From Hymenobacter nivis (lineage in GTDB: Bacteria > Bacteroidota > Bacteroidia > Cytophagales > Hymenobacteraceae): a DNA stretch of 64,000 nucleotides. Below, piece after piece: positions 14,510 through 22,630 of the stretch. Where the stretch lies: the NCBI RefSeq assembly GCF_003149515.1, contig NZ_CP029145.1:4216001-4280000 (forward strand), written 5' to 3'. Numbering within the stretch: position 1 is the first letter of the stretch; every line of letters starts with the position of its first letter. A program made the translations under genes and the position numbers. Below the pieces are notes generated by a model. That model made no database searches. It saw nothing but the letters and a program-made list of their open reading frames with translations, and was not told where the DNA came from.

Positions 14510-15790
14510 CTACGCTTGTTCAACGGAAAGTAACCCAGCGGGCACGCTTTCGGTGGGTTGCGGCTCGTGTTCGTGTTTGAACAGAAAGAAGAATAACACG
14601 GCGATGCCCAGCGCGTACAGCGCAAACGTCAGCCAGATGCCGTGCCAGTCTTTAGCCCCGTCGGCGTAGGTAAAGTATTTCTGAATCATCACGCCGCTGA
14701 GCGAACTGCCCAGTACGGCCCCGAACCCGTTGGTCATCATCATAAACAGGCCCTGGGCACTGGCCCGCATGGTAGGGTCGGCTTGGTTTTCGACGAATAG
14801 CGAGCCGGAAATATTAAAAAAGTCGAAAGCCATACCGTACACGATGCACGATAAAACAATCATCCACAGGCCGGTGCCGGGGTCGCCATAGGCAAACAGA
14901 CCGAAGCGCAGCACCCAGGCTACCATGCTGAACAGCATCACCTGCTTAATGCCGAAACGCTTGAAGAAGAAGGGAATGGCCAGGATGAACAGCGTCTCCG
15001 AAATCTGGGAGATGGACATGATGATGGCCGGGTACCGCACTGCCAGCGTGTTTTTGTAGGCGGGCGCAGTGGCGAAGTCGTGCAAAAAGGTGTCGCCGTA
15101 GGCATTGGTGAGCTGCAACGCCCCGCCCAGCAGCAGGGCGAAGCCAAAGAATACCGCCATTTTGCGGTCTTTGAGCAGCGTGAATGACCGCAGTCCCAGG
15201 GAATCGACCAGGCTTTTGCTCGGGCCACTGCCCAGTTGCGGCGGGCACTTAGGCAGCGTGAAAGAGTACAGGCCCAACAAAAAGGAGGCCGCCGACGCAA
15301 CGTAAAACTGGTTTGCGGACGTTTCGAAGTGCAGCAGGCTGACGGTCCAGAGCGCCACGACGAACCCAATGGTGCCCCAGACACGGATGGGTGGGTAGTC
15401 CTTGAGCACGTCCCGTCCTTCTCTTTTGAGCGCCGAGTAGGCCACGGCAATCGACAGCGCCAGGGTGGGCATGTAGCAAATCATGTTCAGCAGCATCACC
15501 CAAAACATAGTCGAAGGATTATCGACCAGGGGCACGGTGAAAAGCACCACGCCGCCCAGCAGGTGCAGCACGCCGTAGAGCTTCTCGGCGTTCACCCATT
15601 TATCGGCGACGATGCCCATCAGCGAGGGCATGAAGATGGCAGCAATGCCCATCGTGGAAAAGATGGCGCCGAACTGCGCCCCCGACCAGTGCTTGGTTTG
15701 AAACCAGTACGCCCCAATGGTTATCAGCCACGAACCCCAGATGAAAAACTGGAGAAAACTCATCACGATAAGGCGCAGCTTGGTGGTCAT
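14510..15790 (-). CDS. nupG: Nucleoside permease of the NupG/XapB family (MFS)
   Basis: A 426-residue inner-membrane protein with about 12 predicted hydrophobic segments. The start MTTKLRLIVMSFLQFFIWGSWLITIGAYWF is the conserved first helix of the nucleoside:H+ symporter family, and VADKWVNAEKLYGVLH follows as in NupG. It imports nucleosides for salvage; tdk and ndk in this window act in the same nucleotide pathways, though not in one operon. The C-terminal tail HEHEPQPTESVPAGLLSVEQA is hydrophilic and cytoplasmic. A possible -7 element is seen about 40 bases upstream (TAACTTTA at 15830), not a perfect match. Confidence 0.88.
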   Translation of the reverse strand: MTTKLRLIVMSFLQFFIWGSWLITIGAYWFQTKHWSGAQFGAIFSTMGIAAIFMPSLMGIVADKWVNAEKLYGVLHLLGGVVLFTVPLVDNPSTMFWVMLLNMICYMPTLALSIAVAYSALKREGRDVLKDYPPIRVWGTIGFVVALWTVSLLHFETSANQFYVASAASFLLGLYSFTLPKCPPQLGSGPSKSLVDSLGLRSFTLLKDRKMAVFFGFALLLGGALQLTNAYGDTFLHDFATAPAYKNTLAVRYPAIIMSISQISETLFILAIPFFFKRFGIKQVMLFSMVAWVLRFGLFAYGDPGTGLWMIVLSCIVYGMAFDFFNISGSLFVENQADPTMRASAQGLFMMMTNGFGAVLGSSLSGVMIQKYFTYADGAKDWHGIWLTFALYALGIAVLFFFLFKHEHEPQPTESVPAGLLSVEQA

Positions 15791-15947
15791 GCGGAGTAAA
15801 TCAAAAGAAATAGGGAAGTCCTTTGCGCCTAAAGTTACATTATAAATAAGACAGGCCTAGCGGCAGCTGGCGGCCGGGGCCCTGCCGGACAACCGGCCGC
15901 CAGCCGCCGGCCCGGTCGCCGGGCACCCGGCTGGGCCGACCATAAAA

Positions 15948-15978
15948 AGAGCCCCTCCGCAGCGTGCGGAAGGGCTCT
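15948..15978 (-). terminator. Terminator of the superoxide dismutase gene
   Basis: AGAGCCCCTCCGC (15948-15960) pairs with GCGGAAGGGCTCT (15966-15978). On the minus strand it is followed by TTTTTAT, a classic rho-independent layout, 24 bases after the sod stop codon. The rest of the 15791-16002 gap holds GC-rich sequence without a gene. Confidence 0.85.
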
Positions 15979-16002
15979 GGTCGTGTTTTGCACGGCTCGT
16001 GC

Positions 16003-16608
16003 TTACGCGGCCGCGAAGCGCTTGTTCACCTCGTCCCAGTTGATGAGGTTGAAAAAAGCGGCGACGTAGTCGGGCCGGCGGTTTTGGTACTTCAGGTAGT
16101 AGGCGTGCTCCCACACGTCGAGGCCCAAAATGGGCATGCCCTTGCAGCCGGTGTCGGGCATCAGCGGGTTGTCCTGGTTGGGCGTCGAGCAGATTTGCAG
16201 CGAGCCGTCGGCCTGCTTGCACAGCCAGGCCCAGCCCGAGCCAAAGCGCGTGGTGGCGGCTTTGGTGAATTCTTCCTTGAACTTCTCGTAGCTACCGAAC
16301 GCTTTGGTGATGGCCTCGGCCACCGCCCCGGTGGGCTGTCCGCCGCCGTTAGGCGAGAGGACGGTCCAGAACAGCGAGTGGTTCCAGTGGCCGCCGCCGT
16401 TGTTGCGCACCGCGGGCGGCGCGGCCGCAATGTTGTGCAAAATCTCTTCAATGGATTGGCTCTCCATCGCTGTGCCGGCAATGGCAGCGTTCAGGTTCGT
16501 AACGTAGGCCTGGTGGTGCTTCGTGTAGTGAATCTCCATCGTTTGTGCGTCAAACGTGGGTTCCAGCGCGTCGTAGGCGTAGGGCAGCTTGGGCAGTTCG
16601 AAAGCCAT
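16003..16608 (-). CDS. Superoxide dismutase (Fe/Mn family)
   Basis: A 201-residue cytoplasmic enzyme that converts superoxide to hydrogen peroxide and oxygen. Metal ligands are visible: His in TKHHQAYV, His in NHSLFW, and Asp and His in DVWEHAYYLKYQNRRPDYV. GGGHWNHSLFWTVL and TPNQDNPLMP resemble Mn or cambialistic enzymes rather than strict Fe-SOD, but the metal cannot be fixed from sequence. There is no signal peptide. A -7-type promoter lies 80 bases upstream and a terminator directly downstream, so it is a single-gene transcript. Confidence 0.95.
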   Translation of the reverse strand: MAFELPKLPYAYDALEPTFDAQTMEIHYTKHHQAYVTNLNAAIAGTAMESQSIEEILHNIAAAPPAVRNNGGGHWNHSLFWTVLSPNGGGQPTGAVAEAITKAFGSYEKFKEEFTKAATTRFGSGWAWLCKQADGSLQICSTPNQDNPLMPDTGCKGMPILGLDVWEHAYYLKYQNRRPDYVAAFFNLINWDEVNKRFAAA

Positions 16609-16687
16609 AGTTGAAAAGGGTAAAGTGAAAGAAAATGCACCGCTACAACCGCCAACTGCCCCGTGGGGTTGCCGGCAGCGCGGCGGC

Positions 16688-16695
16688 CAAAGGTA
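16688..16695 (-). promoter_or_regulatory. Bacteroidota -7 promoter element (TACCTTTG) for superoxide dismutase
   Basis: TACCTTTG on the minus strand lies 80 bases upstream of the sod start and directly after the tadA stop codon, so sod need not depend on readthrough from tadA. Confidence 0.5.
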
Positions 16696-16698
16696 GCC

Positions 16699-17130
16699 TT
16701 ATCTACGCTTGGCGCGGAAAAACGACTGAATTAATGCGGCGCACTCGGGGCCCCGCACGCCGCCGCGCAGCTCGGTGCGCGGGTGCAGCAGGGGCCCGTG
16801 CCGCCGAAACCCGGTTTTCAGCTCTTCAGCTCCGTACACCACGGCCCGCAGCTGGGCCCAGGCGCTAGCCCCGGCGCACATCACGCAGGGCTCCACGGTC
16901 ACGTAGAGGGTGCAATCGGCCAGGTATTTATTGCCCAGGTGGTTGGCGGCGGCCGTCAGGGCCAGCATCTCGGCGTGGGCTGTCACGTCGCGCAGGCGCT
17001 CAGTCTGGTTGTGGCCCCGGCCAATAATTTTGTTTTCCAGCACCACCACCGCCCCGATGGGAATTTCGCCGGCCGCCAGCGCCGCGCGGGCTTCTTGCAG
17101 GGCCTGGGCCATGAAGTCGTCGTCGGTCAT
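16699..17130 (-). CDS. tadA: tRNA adenosine(34) deaminase TadA-like nucleoside deaminase
   Basis: A 143-residue cytidine-deaminase-fold protein from ATG 17130 (MTDDDFMAQALQEARAALA). The zinc site is complete: TAHAEMLAL (HAE with the catalytic Glu) and EPCVMCAGASAWAQL (PCxxC). GEIPIGAVVV and GRGHNQTE are typical of TadA, which makes inosine at the wobble position of tRNA-Arg(ACG). A longer open frame exists upstream but codes an Arg/Pro-rich stretch unlike the family. A guanine-deaminase-like role cannot be fully excluded, since that family shares these motifs. Confidence 0.9.
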   Translation of the reverse strand: MTDDDFMAQALQEARAALAAGEIPIGAVVVLENKIIGRGHNQTERLRDVTAHAEMLALTAAANHLGNKYLADCTLYVTVEPCVMCAGASAWAQLRAVVYGAEELKTGFRRHGPLLHPRTELRGGVRGPECAALIQSFFRAKRR

Positions 17131-17198
17131 GGCGCGCAAGGTTTCGCAAGGTAAAAATAGGTTTCGCGGAGGAAGCCTCAACCGGGACCCCGGGGGCC

Positions 17199-17744
17199 CT
17201 ACTTCAATACGATGGCTCCCATCACGGCCTGGGCCACGGGCTGCCACTGCGCCTGCTCGGCGGCCGGCGCGTCGAAGGTGAAGATGTACATCTGGTCCTT
17301 CACCACCGTGTACTGCACGGCCTGGTACTTGCGGATGGATGCTAGCTGGTCGCCGCGCCGCGTGTCGGCCACCGTCGAAACGAACTCAAGCGACACAAAA
17401 TCGTGGCCGTGCACCTGGCGCACTTCCTGCTTGCTAAATTCCACCTTCGAGTACAGGCGCTGGATGCTGGCCTTGTAAATCTGGAGCAGCACGTTGTAGT
17501 CGGGCGTCTGGAAATCGGTGGGCCGCACGGCCACGCTGAAGTTGACGCGGCCGTTGGGGCTGCTGTACACGGCCAGCGGCTTGCGGGCGGCGGGGTACTT
17601 GGCGGCGATGCCGTCGTCGGGCAGGGGTGCGAAGCCCTCGGGCACGCCCACCGTCAGGCCGGGCAGCTTGGTGGTAACGAGCTTGGGGCCCGGCGCAAAA
17701 CCGGCCAGGCCCAGCACGAGCAGCAGCAGCGAAAATAGTCTCAT
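17199..17744 (-). CDS. Exported hypothetical protein
   Basis: A protein of 181 residues from ATG 17744, beginning with a signal peptide (MRLFSLLLLVLGLAGFAPGP). The mature part is a single alpha/beta domain of about 155 residues (TTKLPGLTVGVPEGFAPLPDDGIAAKYP, FSVAVRPTDFQTPDYNVLLQIYKASI, YTVVKDQMYIFTFDAPAAEQ) that resembles the PsbP/DUF1795-type fold in general pattern. I recognise no catalytic residues. It lies 24 bases downstream of another small exported protein gene and may share its transcript. The role is unknown. Confidence 0.75.
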   Translation of the reverse strand: MRLFSLLLLVLGLAGFAPGPKLVTTKLPGLTVGVPEGFAPLPDDGIAAKYPAARKPLAVYSSPNGRVNFSVAVRPTDFQTPDYNVLLQIYKASIQRLYSKVEFSKQEVRQVHGHDFVSLEFVSTVADTRRGDQLASIRKYQAVQYTVVKDQMYIFTFDAPAAEQAQWQPVAQAVMGAIVLK

Positions 17745-17768
17745 GAACAAAAAATAAGCCGCCGAAAA

Positions 17769-18203
17769 CTACTGGCGCACCGTGGGGTACTTCACGCGCA
17801 CCTTCTTCCAGTACACATAGTTGCCGGTTTTTGCCTCAACCAGGTACGTGCCGGCCGGAATTTTGCCTAGCTCCACGGGGGCCCCGGTGTTGGTGGCAGG
17901 GTTGAGCGGGGTGGTGTAGACGACGCGGTTTTTGTAGTCCGTCATCGTGAGCACGCCCGGCTTGGTGAACTGCTGGGTGAAGCTGAGCATGATGCTCGGC
18001 GAGTTGGGCTTGGGGAAAATATCGATGCCCGAGAGCGTTTCTATGCGCTTCACGGGGCCGTCGAGGGTTACGGTGCCGGGGGTGCCCTTGGTTTTTATTA
18101 CCACGGCGTCGTCCTTGGCTCTGGTCTTAACTTTGGTTTGGGCATGGGCCGCGCCGGCCGCCAGCAGGGCCCCAGTGAGGGCGAGAACGGAGAGGAATTT
18201 CAT
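17769..18203 (-). CDS. Exported protein with a T9SS-like C-terminal beta domain, unknown function
   Basis: A 144-residue protein from ATG 18203 with a good signal peptide (MKFLSVLALTGALLAAGAAHAQ). The mature region reads as a compact beta-sandwich: RIETLSGIDIFPKPNSPSIMLSF, MTDYKNRVVYTT, IPAGTYLVEAKTGNYVYWKKVRV. The pattern PxPN..IxL..D..G..V....L..G.Y.V is similar to type A CTD/secretion-sorting domains, but here it makes up nearly the whole protein. It could be a free-standing surface module. The longer open frame upstream to 18401 crosses GC-rich non-coding-looking sequence. Confidence 0.75.
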   Translation of the reverse strand: MKFLSVLALTGALLAAGAAHAQTKVKTRAKDDAVVIKTKGTPGTVTLDGPVKRIETLSGIDIFPKPNSPSIMLSFTQQFTKPGVLTMTDYKNRVVYTTPLNPATNTGAPVELGKIPAGTYLVEAKTGNYVYWKKVRVKYPTVRQ

Positions 18204-18323
18204 TGGAGCGAGAAGTTGAAAGAACAAAAGAACGTAGATACTGCGGCTCTTTGCACCTAACGTGCCAAAGTAGGGCCCCGGCCGAAAGCGAAACGGCCCG
18301 TTTTGCGCCGCCGGGTTAGGCCC

Positions 18324-18331
18324 TAACTTTG
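18324..18331 (+). promoter_or_regulatory. Possible -7 promoter element (TAACTTTG) for aspS
   Basis: TAACTTTG fits TAnnTTTG and lies 94 bases upstream of aspS, in the 221-bp divergent gap between aspS and the exported protein gene. Confidence 0.4.
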
Positions 18332-18424
18332 CCCTGCTGCGTGCCAGCGCGTTTGGTGGCGAAAGATTCGGCCCCGGGGCCCTAGATTGATAAAGTGACA
18401 ACCGTCAACTGATAATAAACCAAG

Positions 18425-20188
18425 ATGCTACGAACCCATACCTGCGGCGAATTGCGCGCCGAACACATTGGCCAAACCGTCACGCTCTGCGGCTGGGTGC
18501 AGCGCACCCGCGACAAGGGCGGAATTGCCTGGGTGGACCTGCGCGACCGGTACGGCCTCACGCAGCTGGCCCTGGAAGAAGGTGTGGAAACAGATGCTGT
18601 GCGCGAGCAGGCGCGCCACCTAGGCCGCGAATACGTGGTGCAGGTGACCGGCCAAGTGGCCGAGCGCTACTCCAAAAACGACAAGTTGCCCACCGGTGAT
18701 ATTGAAATCCGGGTCGAAAAACTCGACGTACTTAACCCCGCCAAGCTGCCGCCCTTCCTGATTGAGGACGACACCGACGGCGGCGACGACCTGCGGATGA
18801 AGTACCGCTACCTCGACCTGCGCCGCAACCCCGTGCGCAACAACCTGATGCTGCGCCACCGCATGGCCCAGGCCGTGCGCCGCTACCTCGACGGCCAAGA
18901 CTTCATCGAAGTCGAAACCCCGGTGCTCATCAAAAGTACGCCCGAGGGGGCCCGCGATTTTGTGGTGCCCTCGCGCATGAACCCCGGCGAGTTCTACGCC
19001 CTGCCGCAGTCGCCCCAAACCTTCAAGCAGCTGCTGATGGTGTCGGGCTTCGACCGCTACTTCCAGATTGTGAAGTGCTTCCGCGACGAAGACCTGCGCG
19101 CCGACCGCCAGCCTGAGTTCACGCAGATTGACTGCGAGATGTCCTTCGTGACCCAGGAAGACATCCTGAACACCTTCGAGGGCCTGGTACGCTACCTGTT
19201 CAAGGAAATCAAAAACCTCGATTTCCCCACCGTGCCCCGCATGACCTACGCCGACGCCATGCGCGACTACGGCAACGACAAGCCCGACACGCGCTTCGAA
19301 ATGAAGTTCGTGGACCTGACCGATACGGTAAAGGGCCAGGGCTTCCCGGTGTTCGATAACGCCGAGGTGGTGCTGGGCATCAACGCCATCACCTGCGCCG
19401 CCTATACCCGCAAGCAGCTCGACGAGCTGACCGACTTCGTGAAGCGCCCGCAAATCGGGGCCACCGGCCTCATCTACGCCCGCGTGGAAGCCGACGGCCT
19501 GGTGAAATCGTCGGTCGACAAGTTCTACTCGCAGGACGAGCTGCGCAAGTGGAGCACCGCCCTGAACGCCAACCCCGGCGACCTGCTGCTGTTGCTGGCG
19601 GGCCCCGAGGTCAAAACCCGCAAGGCCCTGAGCGAGCTGCGCCTCGAAATGGGCCAGCGCCTGGGCCTGCGCGCCAAAGACACGTTCTCGCCGCTGTGGG
19701 TGGTCGATTTCCCGTTGCTCGAATTCCTCGAAGAGGAGGGCCGCTACTTCGCCATGCACCACCCCTTCACCTCGCCCAAGCCCGACGACCTGGCTCTGCT
19801 CGACAACCCCGCCACTATCGGCCAGGCCCGCGCCAATGCCTACGACCTGGTAATCAACGGCGTGGAAGTGGGCGGCGGCTCCATCCGCATCCACGACCGG
19901 GCGGTGCAAGCCCGCATGTTCGGCCTACTCGGCTTCTCGCCCGAAGAGGCCCAGGCCCAGTTCGGTTTCCTGCTCGACGCCTTCGAGTACGGGGCCCCGC
20001 CTCACGGCGGCATCGCCTTCGGCTTCGACCGCCTCTGCTCCCTCTTCGGCGGGGCCGACTCCATCCGCGACTTCATTGCCTTCCCCAAAAACAACTCCGG
20101 CCGCGACGTGATGATTGACTCGCCCTCGCCCATCTCCGGGGCCCAGTTGAAGGAGCTGAGCATTAAAACGGACGTGGTAGCAAAGTAG
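18425..20188 (+). CDS. aspS: Aspartyl-tRNA synthetase
   Basis: A 587-residue bacterial-type class II synthetase that charges tRNA-Asp. The N-terminal OB-fold anticodon-binding domain is seen in VTLCGWVQRTRDKGGIAWVDLRD. Class II motif 2 is CFRDEDLRADRQPEFTQID and motif 3 is GIAFGFDRLCSLFGG. The bacterial GAD-type insertion lies between about residues 290 and 420. QSPQTFKQLLMVSGFDRYFQ is an AspRS signature. The length is normal. It stands alone, with a strong hairpin terminator directly after the stop. Confidence 0.98.
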   Translation: MLRTHTCGELRAEHIGQTVTLCGWVQRTRDKGGIAWVDLRDRYGLTQLALEEGVETDAVREQARHLGREYVVQVTGQVAERYSKNDKLPTGDIEIRVEKLDVLNPAKLPPFLIEDDTDGGDDLRMKYRYLDLRRNPVRNNLMLRHRMAQAVRRYLDGQDFIEVETPVLIKSTPEGARDFVVPSRMNPGEFYALPQSPQTFKQLLMVSGFDRYFQIVKCFRDEDLRADRQPEFTQIDCEMSFVTQEDILNTFEGLVRYLFKEIKNLDFPTVPRMTYADAMRDYGNDKPDTRFEMKFVDLTDTVKGQGFPVFDNAEVVLGINAITCAAYTRKQLDELTDFVKRPQIGATGLIYARVEADGLVKSSVDKFYSQDELRKWSTALNANPGDLLLLLAGPEVKTRKALSELRLEMGQRLGLRAKDTFSPLWVVDFPLLEFLEEEGRYFAMHHPFTSPKPDDLALLDNPATIGQARANAYDLVINGVEVGGGSIRIHDRAVQARMFGLLGFSPEEAQAQFGFLLDAFEYGAPPHGGIAFGFDRLCSLFGGADSIRDFIAFPKNNSGRDVMIDSPSPISGAQLKELSIKTDVVAK

Positions 20189-20202
20189 CTTTTGCTGAAA
20201 CG

Positions 20203-20244
20203 ACAGAAACGGCGACTGATACTTCAGTCGCCGTTTCTGTTTTA
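20203..20244 (+). terminator. Rho-independent terminator of aspS
   Basis: A perfect 17-bp stem (20203-20219 with 20224-20240) with a 4-nt loop, followed by TTTATT, 14 bases after the aspS stop codon. Confidence 0.9.
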
Positions 20245-20253
20245 TTATTAGGC

Positions 20254-20749
20254 TTAATTGAACTTGATCAAATTTTTGAATCTTTCTCCATTAGTAAATA
20301 GAATATCATCATTTATAATTAATAAATTAATGCTTTCTGGGTTTCACTTCATAACTTCCTTAATACTTCGCCCTTTTTGTTCAGTAAAATCCGTTTTAAA
20401 TTCTATGTCCTGCACAAGTCCCGATTTAAATAGATGAGGAGAATTTATATTGTACATAAATAGTGGACTATTATGTCAGAGTGCGGCTCAACTAAATCTA
20501 AAATATAAAACTTATAATAAAGAGCCTGTATGTCTTTACCAGAATCGTTTTTTAGACCGATAGTCATTAAATAATGCTGACTAGAATGACCTTTAAAAAA
20601 AAATCTAGCCTTTTTTGATTGAAGCTTAGAGATTCAAAATTAACAAAAAGGAAATTTTCTTGGGATTTACTGTTATGCGAATACTTGATAGTATCAAACC
20701 CAGATAGTAATAAAATGACAAGTATTGCAATAAAAATTCGCTTGGTCAT
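20254..20749 (-). pseudogene. Decayed gene for a small exported protein in an AT-rich island
   Basis: From ATG 20749 the minus strand reads a signal-like MTKRIFIAILVILLLSGF, then KYSHNSKSQENFLFVNFESL and NQKRLDFF. At a run of T codons near 20590-20600 the sense continues in another frame (LKGHSSQHYLMTIGL, GKDIQALYYKFYILDLVEP). It shifts again near 20458 into MYNINSPHLFKSGLVQDIEF and KTDFTEQKGRSIKEVMK, meets a TGA at about 20344, and goes on as NPESINLLIINDDILF to a TAA at 20254-20256. Joining the parts restores one protein of about 160 residues. The base composition is far more AT-rich than the neighbours, which suggests foreign origin. The family is not recognised. Confidence 0.6.
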
Positions 20750-20836
20750 ATCGAAAATTGTGACAGGAATGGATATTTTTTTAGTTACAATCTCAAATAT
20801 AAATAGTTGTGGCTTAATAATTTTTGTAATATTCAT

Positions 20837-21424
20837 ACCCTTTCGCCTCGACTGTGCCGGCCAACACGCCGGTACTCACGAGTAGGCCGCGTAGTACCAT
20901 GCCTAGCCTACCGAGCACCTGCAAACTGCCGCCTACCTCAACAGTGTGGCTTACGGCTATGACCTCGACAACCCGCTCCGGCTGGACTGTGCCGCTTTTG
21001 CTATGCGTCAGCATACCCGCAGCAATGGGTAACTAATTTAATACAGGGGAATCAGTCGCCGCCTTTTTCGTGTCACTGGCCTTGCGGAGTAGGCGGTTCG
21101 CCGGGTTATTAGAAAAAAAGCCTAAGGCTGAAAATCCATTGAAAACTTTACGCAGTAAGTATGGGCAGTTCTCCATTAAAAAGCTTACCAACCGTGCCTA
21201 AGTTCTCTGTTCTTGCTACCATTATTTTTTGGGTGATGTTGAGCACTTCGCTCATGCGCTTAGAGCTTACCGCATCGCCAGCGCATAAGCAGCGTACAAT
21301 TACTTCCCACTCGGTAAAAATCGGTATTGCTACGAATGCGAAAATTAATTACTCTCGCTCTAACAACTACAAACAGGGCCCAGGCCGTGCTGGTTGGTAA
21401 TTAAATACAATGTGCCTTTAACGC
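20837..21424. other. Gene-poor part of the island between aspS and the nuo operon
   Basis: No convincing gene is present. At about 20911-21033 on the plus strand a closed fragment reads HLQTAAYLNSVAYGYD, then LDNPLRLDCAAFAMRQ, and ends at TAA; it looks like the C-terminal end of some enzyme but has stops directly upstream. A 79-codon frame at 21161-21400 (plus) with one hydrophobic stretch (FSVLATIIFWVMLSTSL) is possible but has no supporting context. Composition changes from AT-rich to GC-rich and back, as in a patchwork of insertions. Confidence 0.45.
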
Positions 21425-21457
21425 AAAAGCGCCGCGTCCTCAGGACGCGGCGCTTTT
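21425..21457. terminator. Terminator at the end of the nuo operon
   Basis: AAAAGCGCCGCGTCC (21425-21439) pairs perfectly with 21443-21457 around a 3-nt loop. On the minus strand it ends with TTTTGCG, 20 bases after the nuoJ stop, so transcription of the nuo operon ends here without nuoK-N. Confidence 0.85.
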
Positions 21458-21477
21458 ATTTATTCAGGGCTGACGAG

Positions 21478-21984
21478 CTAGAAGTTCCGCTCGCCCGTTT
21501 CGCGCTTGCCTAGCATCACCGAGCCGACCATGGCGGCCAGCAGAAGAATGGAGGCCAACTCAAAGGGTAGCTGGTACTGCTGAAATAATACTATACCTAA
21601 CTTATCAACCATGCCAATTTGTGAGTTGAAAGTAGCGGGGTCATAGCTGGCGGGCTCCACGTTGCGCATGGCAGCTACCATTATCAGCAGCAACATGCCA
21701 CCGGCGAGGGTGGCGGCTGCTTTGGCTAATAACGGTTTTTGGGGCTCGGTGGCGTTGTTCAGGTTCAGGAACATGATGACGAACAGGAACAGCACCATAA
21801 TGGCCCCGGCGTACACGATGATATTCACGGCGGCCAGGAACTGCGCGTTTAGCAGTAGGTAGTGGCCCGAAAGCGTGAAGAACGTGAGGATGAGGAACAA
21901 CACGCTGTGCACCGGGTTTTTAGCCAGCACCACGCCCAGCGCGCTCAACAGGGCCACAAACGTAAGGAAGAAAAATAGGGACAT
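21478..21984 (-). CDS. nuoJ: NADH-quinone oxidoreductase subunit J
   Basis: A 168-residue inner-membrane protein with five hydrophobic segments. It starts MSLFFFLTFVALLSALGVVLAKNPVHSVLFLI and contains NAQFLAAVNIIVYAGAIMVLFLFVIMFLN, the conserved NuoJ helix with a Glu-free core typical of this family. NuoJ is one of the membrane-arm subunits between the Q module and the antiporter-like subunits. It is the last gene of the operon here; the next expected gene, nuoK, is missing and a terminator follows. Confidence 0.93.
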   Translation of the reverse strand: MSLFFFLTFVALLSALGVVLAKNPVHSVLFLILTFFTLSGHYLLLNAQFLAAVNIIVYAGAIMVLFLFVIMFLNLNNATEPQKPLLAKAAATLAGGMLLLIMVAAMRNVEPASYDPATFNSQIGMVDKLGIVLFQQYQLPFELASILLLAAMVGSVMLGKRETGERNF

Positions 21985-22031
21985 ACAATAGGGCGAAGCT
22001 GCCGCTTGGCGTAAGGAGGGAAAAGCGGGCC

Positions 22032-22598
22032 CTAGGCCAGTTGGGTGCGCAATTTATCGGCCTGCTCGGCCGTGAGCTGGATGCCACGCTTAGAGCGGGT
22101 TTCCGGCGACACGGGCTCCACCAGCCGGTCTTTGCCGTAGATGAACTCGTCGCGCTCGAAGCGTGGCGGCGCCATTTTGTCGGCCTGAAGATACACGGCC
22201 GCCTTCGGGCAAGCCTCTTCGCAGAGGCCGCAGAAGATGCAGCGCAACATGTTGATTTCGTAGCTGACGGCGTATTTTTCCTCGCGGTAGAGGTTCTGCT
22301 CGCCCTTTTTGCGCTCGCCGGCCACCATCGTAATGGCCTCGGCGGGGCAGGCCACGGCGCACAGGCCGCAGGCCGTGCACCGCTCGCGGCCCTGCTCGTC
22401 GCGCTTCAGCACGTGCAGGCCCCGGAACACGGGCGAGAACGGCCGCGTCTCCTCCGGATAGCGGATGGTAGCCTTCTTGGTGAAGAAGTGGCGCAGCGTG
22501 ATGCTCAAGCCCTGGAAAATAGCTGGCAGGTAAGCCCGCTCGGCGAGCGTCATGGGCTTTTTTTCCAGAATTTTAGCGCGGTTGCTGAGGGATTGCAT
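22032..22598 (-). CDS. nuoI: NADH-quinone oxidoreductase subunit I
   Basis: A 188-residue ferredoxin-like subunit that carries clusters N6a and N6b and passes electrons to NuoB. The two 4Fe-4S motifs are CTACGLCAVACPAEAI and CIFCGLCEEACPKAAV. The N-terminus (LPAIFQGLSITLRHFFTKK) is the amphipathic stretch that docks it to the membrane arm. It lies 32 bases downstream of nuoH and 47 upstream of nuoJ. The length is normal for Bacteroidota. Confidence 0.96.
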   Translation of the reverse strand: MQSLSNRAKILEKKPMTLAERAYLPAIFQGLSITLRHFFTKKATIRYPEETRPFSPVFRGLHVLKRDEQGRERCTACGLCAVACPAEAITMVAGERKKGEQNLYREEKYAVSYEINMLRCIFCGLCEEACPKAAVYLQADKMAPPRFERDEFIYGKDRLVEPVSPETRSKRGIQLTAEQADKLRTQLA

Positions 22599-22630
22599 AA
22601 ATTGAAGGAAGAAACTAAAATTACGGGGCC

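Noticed and set aside
18620..19909. A 429-codon minus-strand frame opposite aspS
   Set aside because: It mirrors aspS codon structure and has a low-complexity composition. No start signal or homologous motif is seen.
20911..21033. A sugar-kinase C-terminus in the island
   Set aside because: The short fragment has a vaguely suitable helix pattern but no diagnostic motif, and stop codons lie directly upstream.
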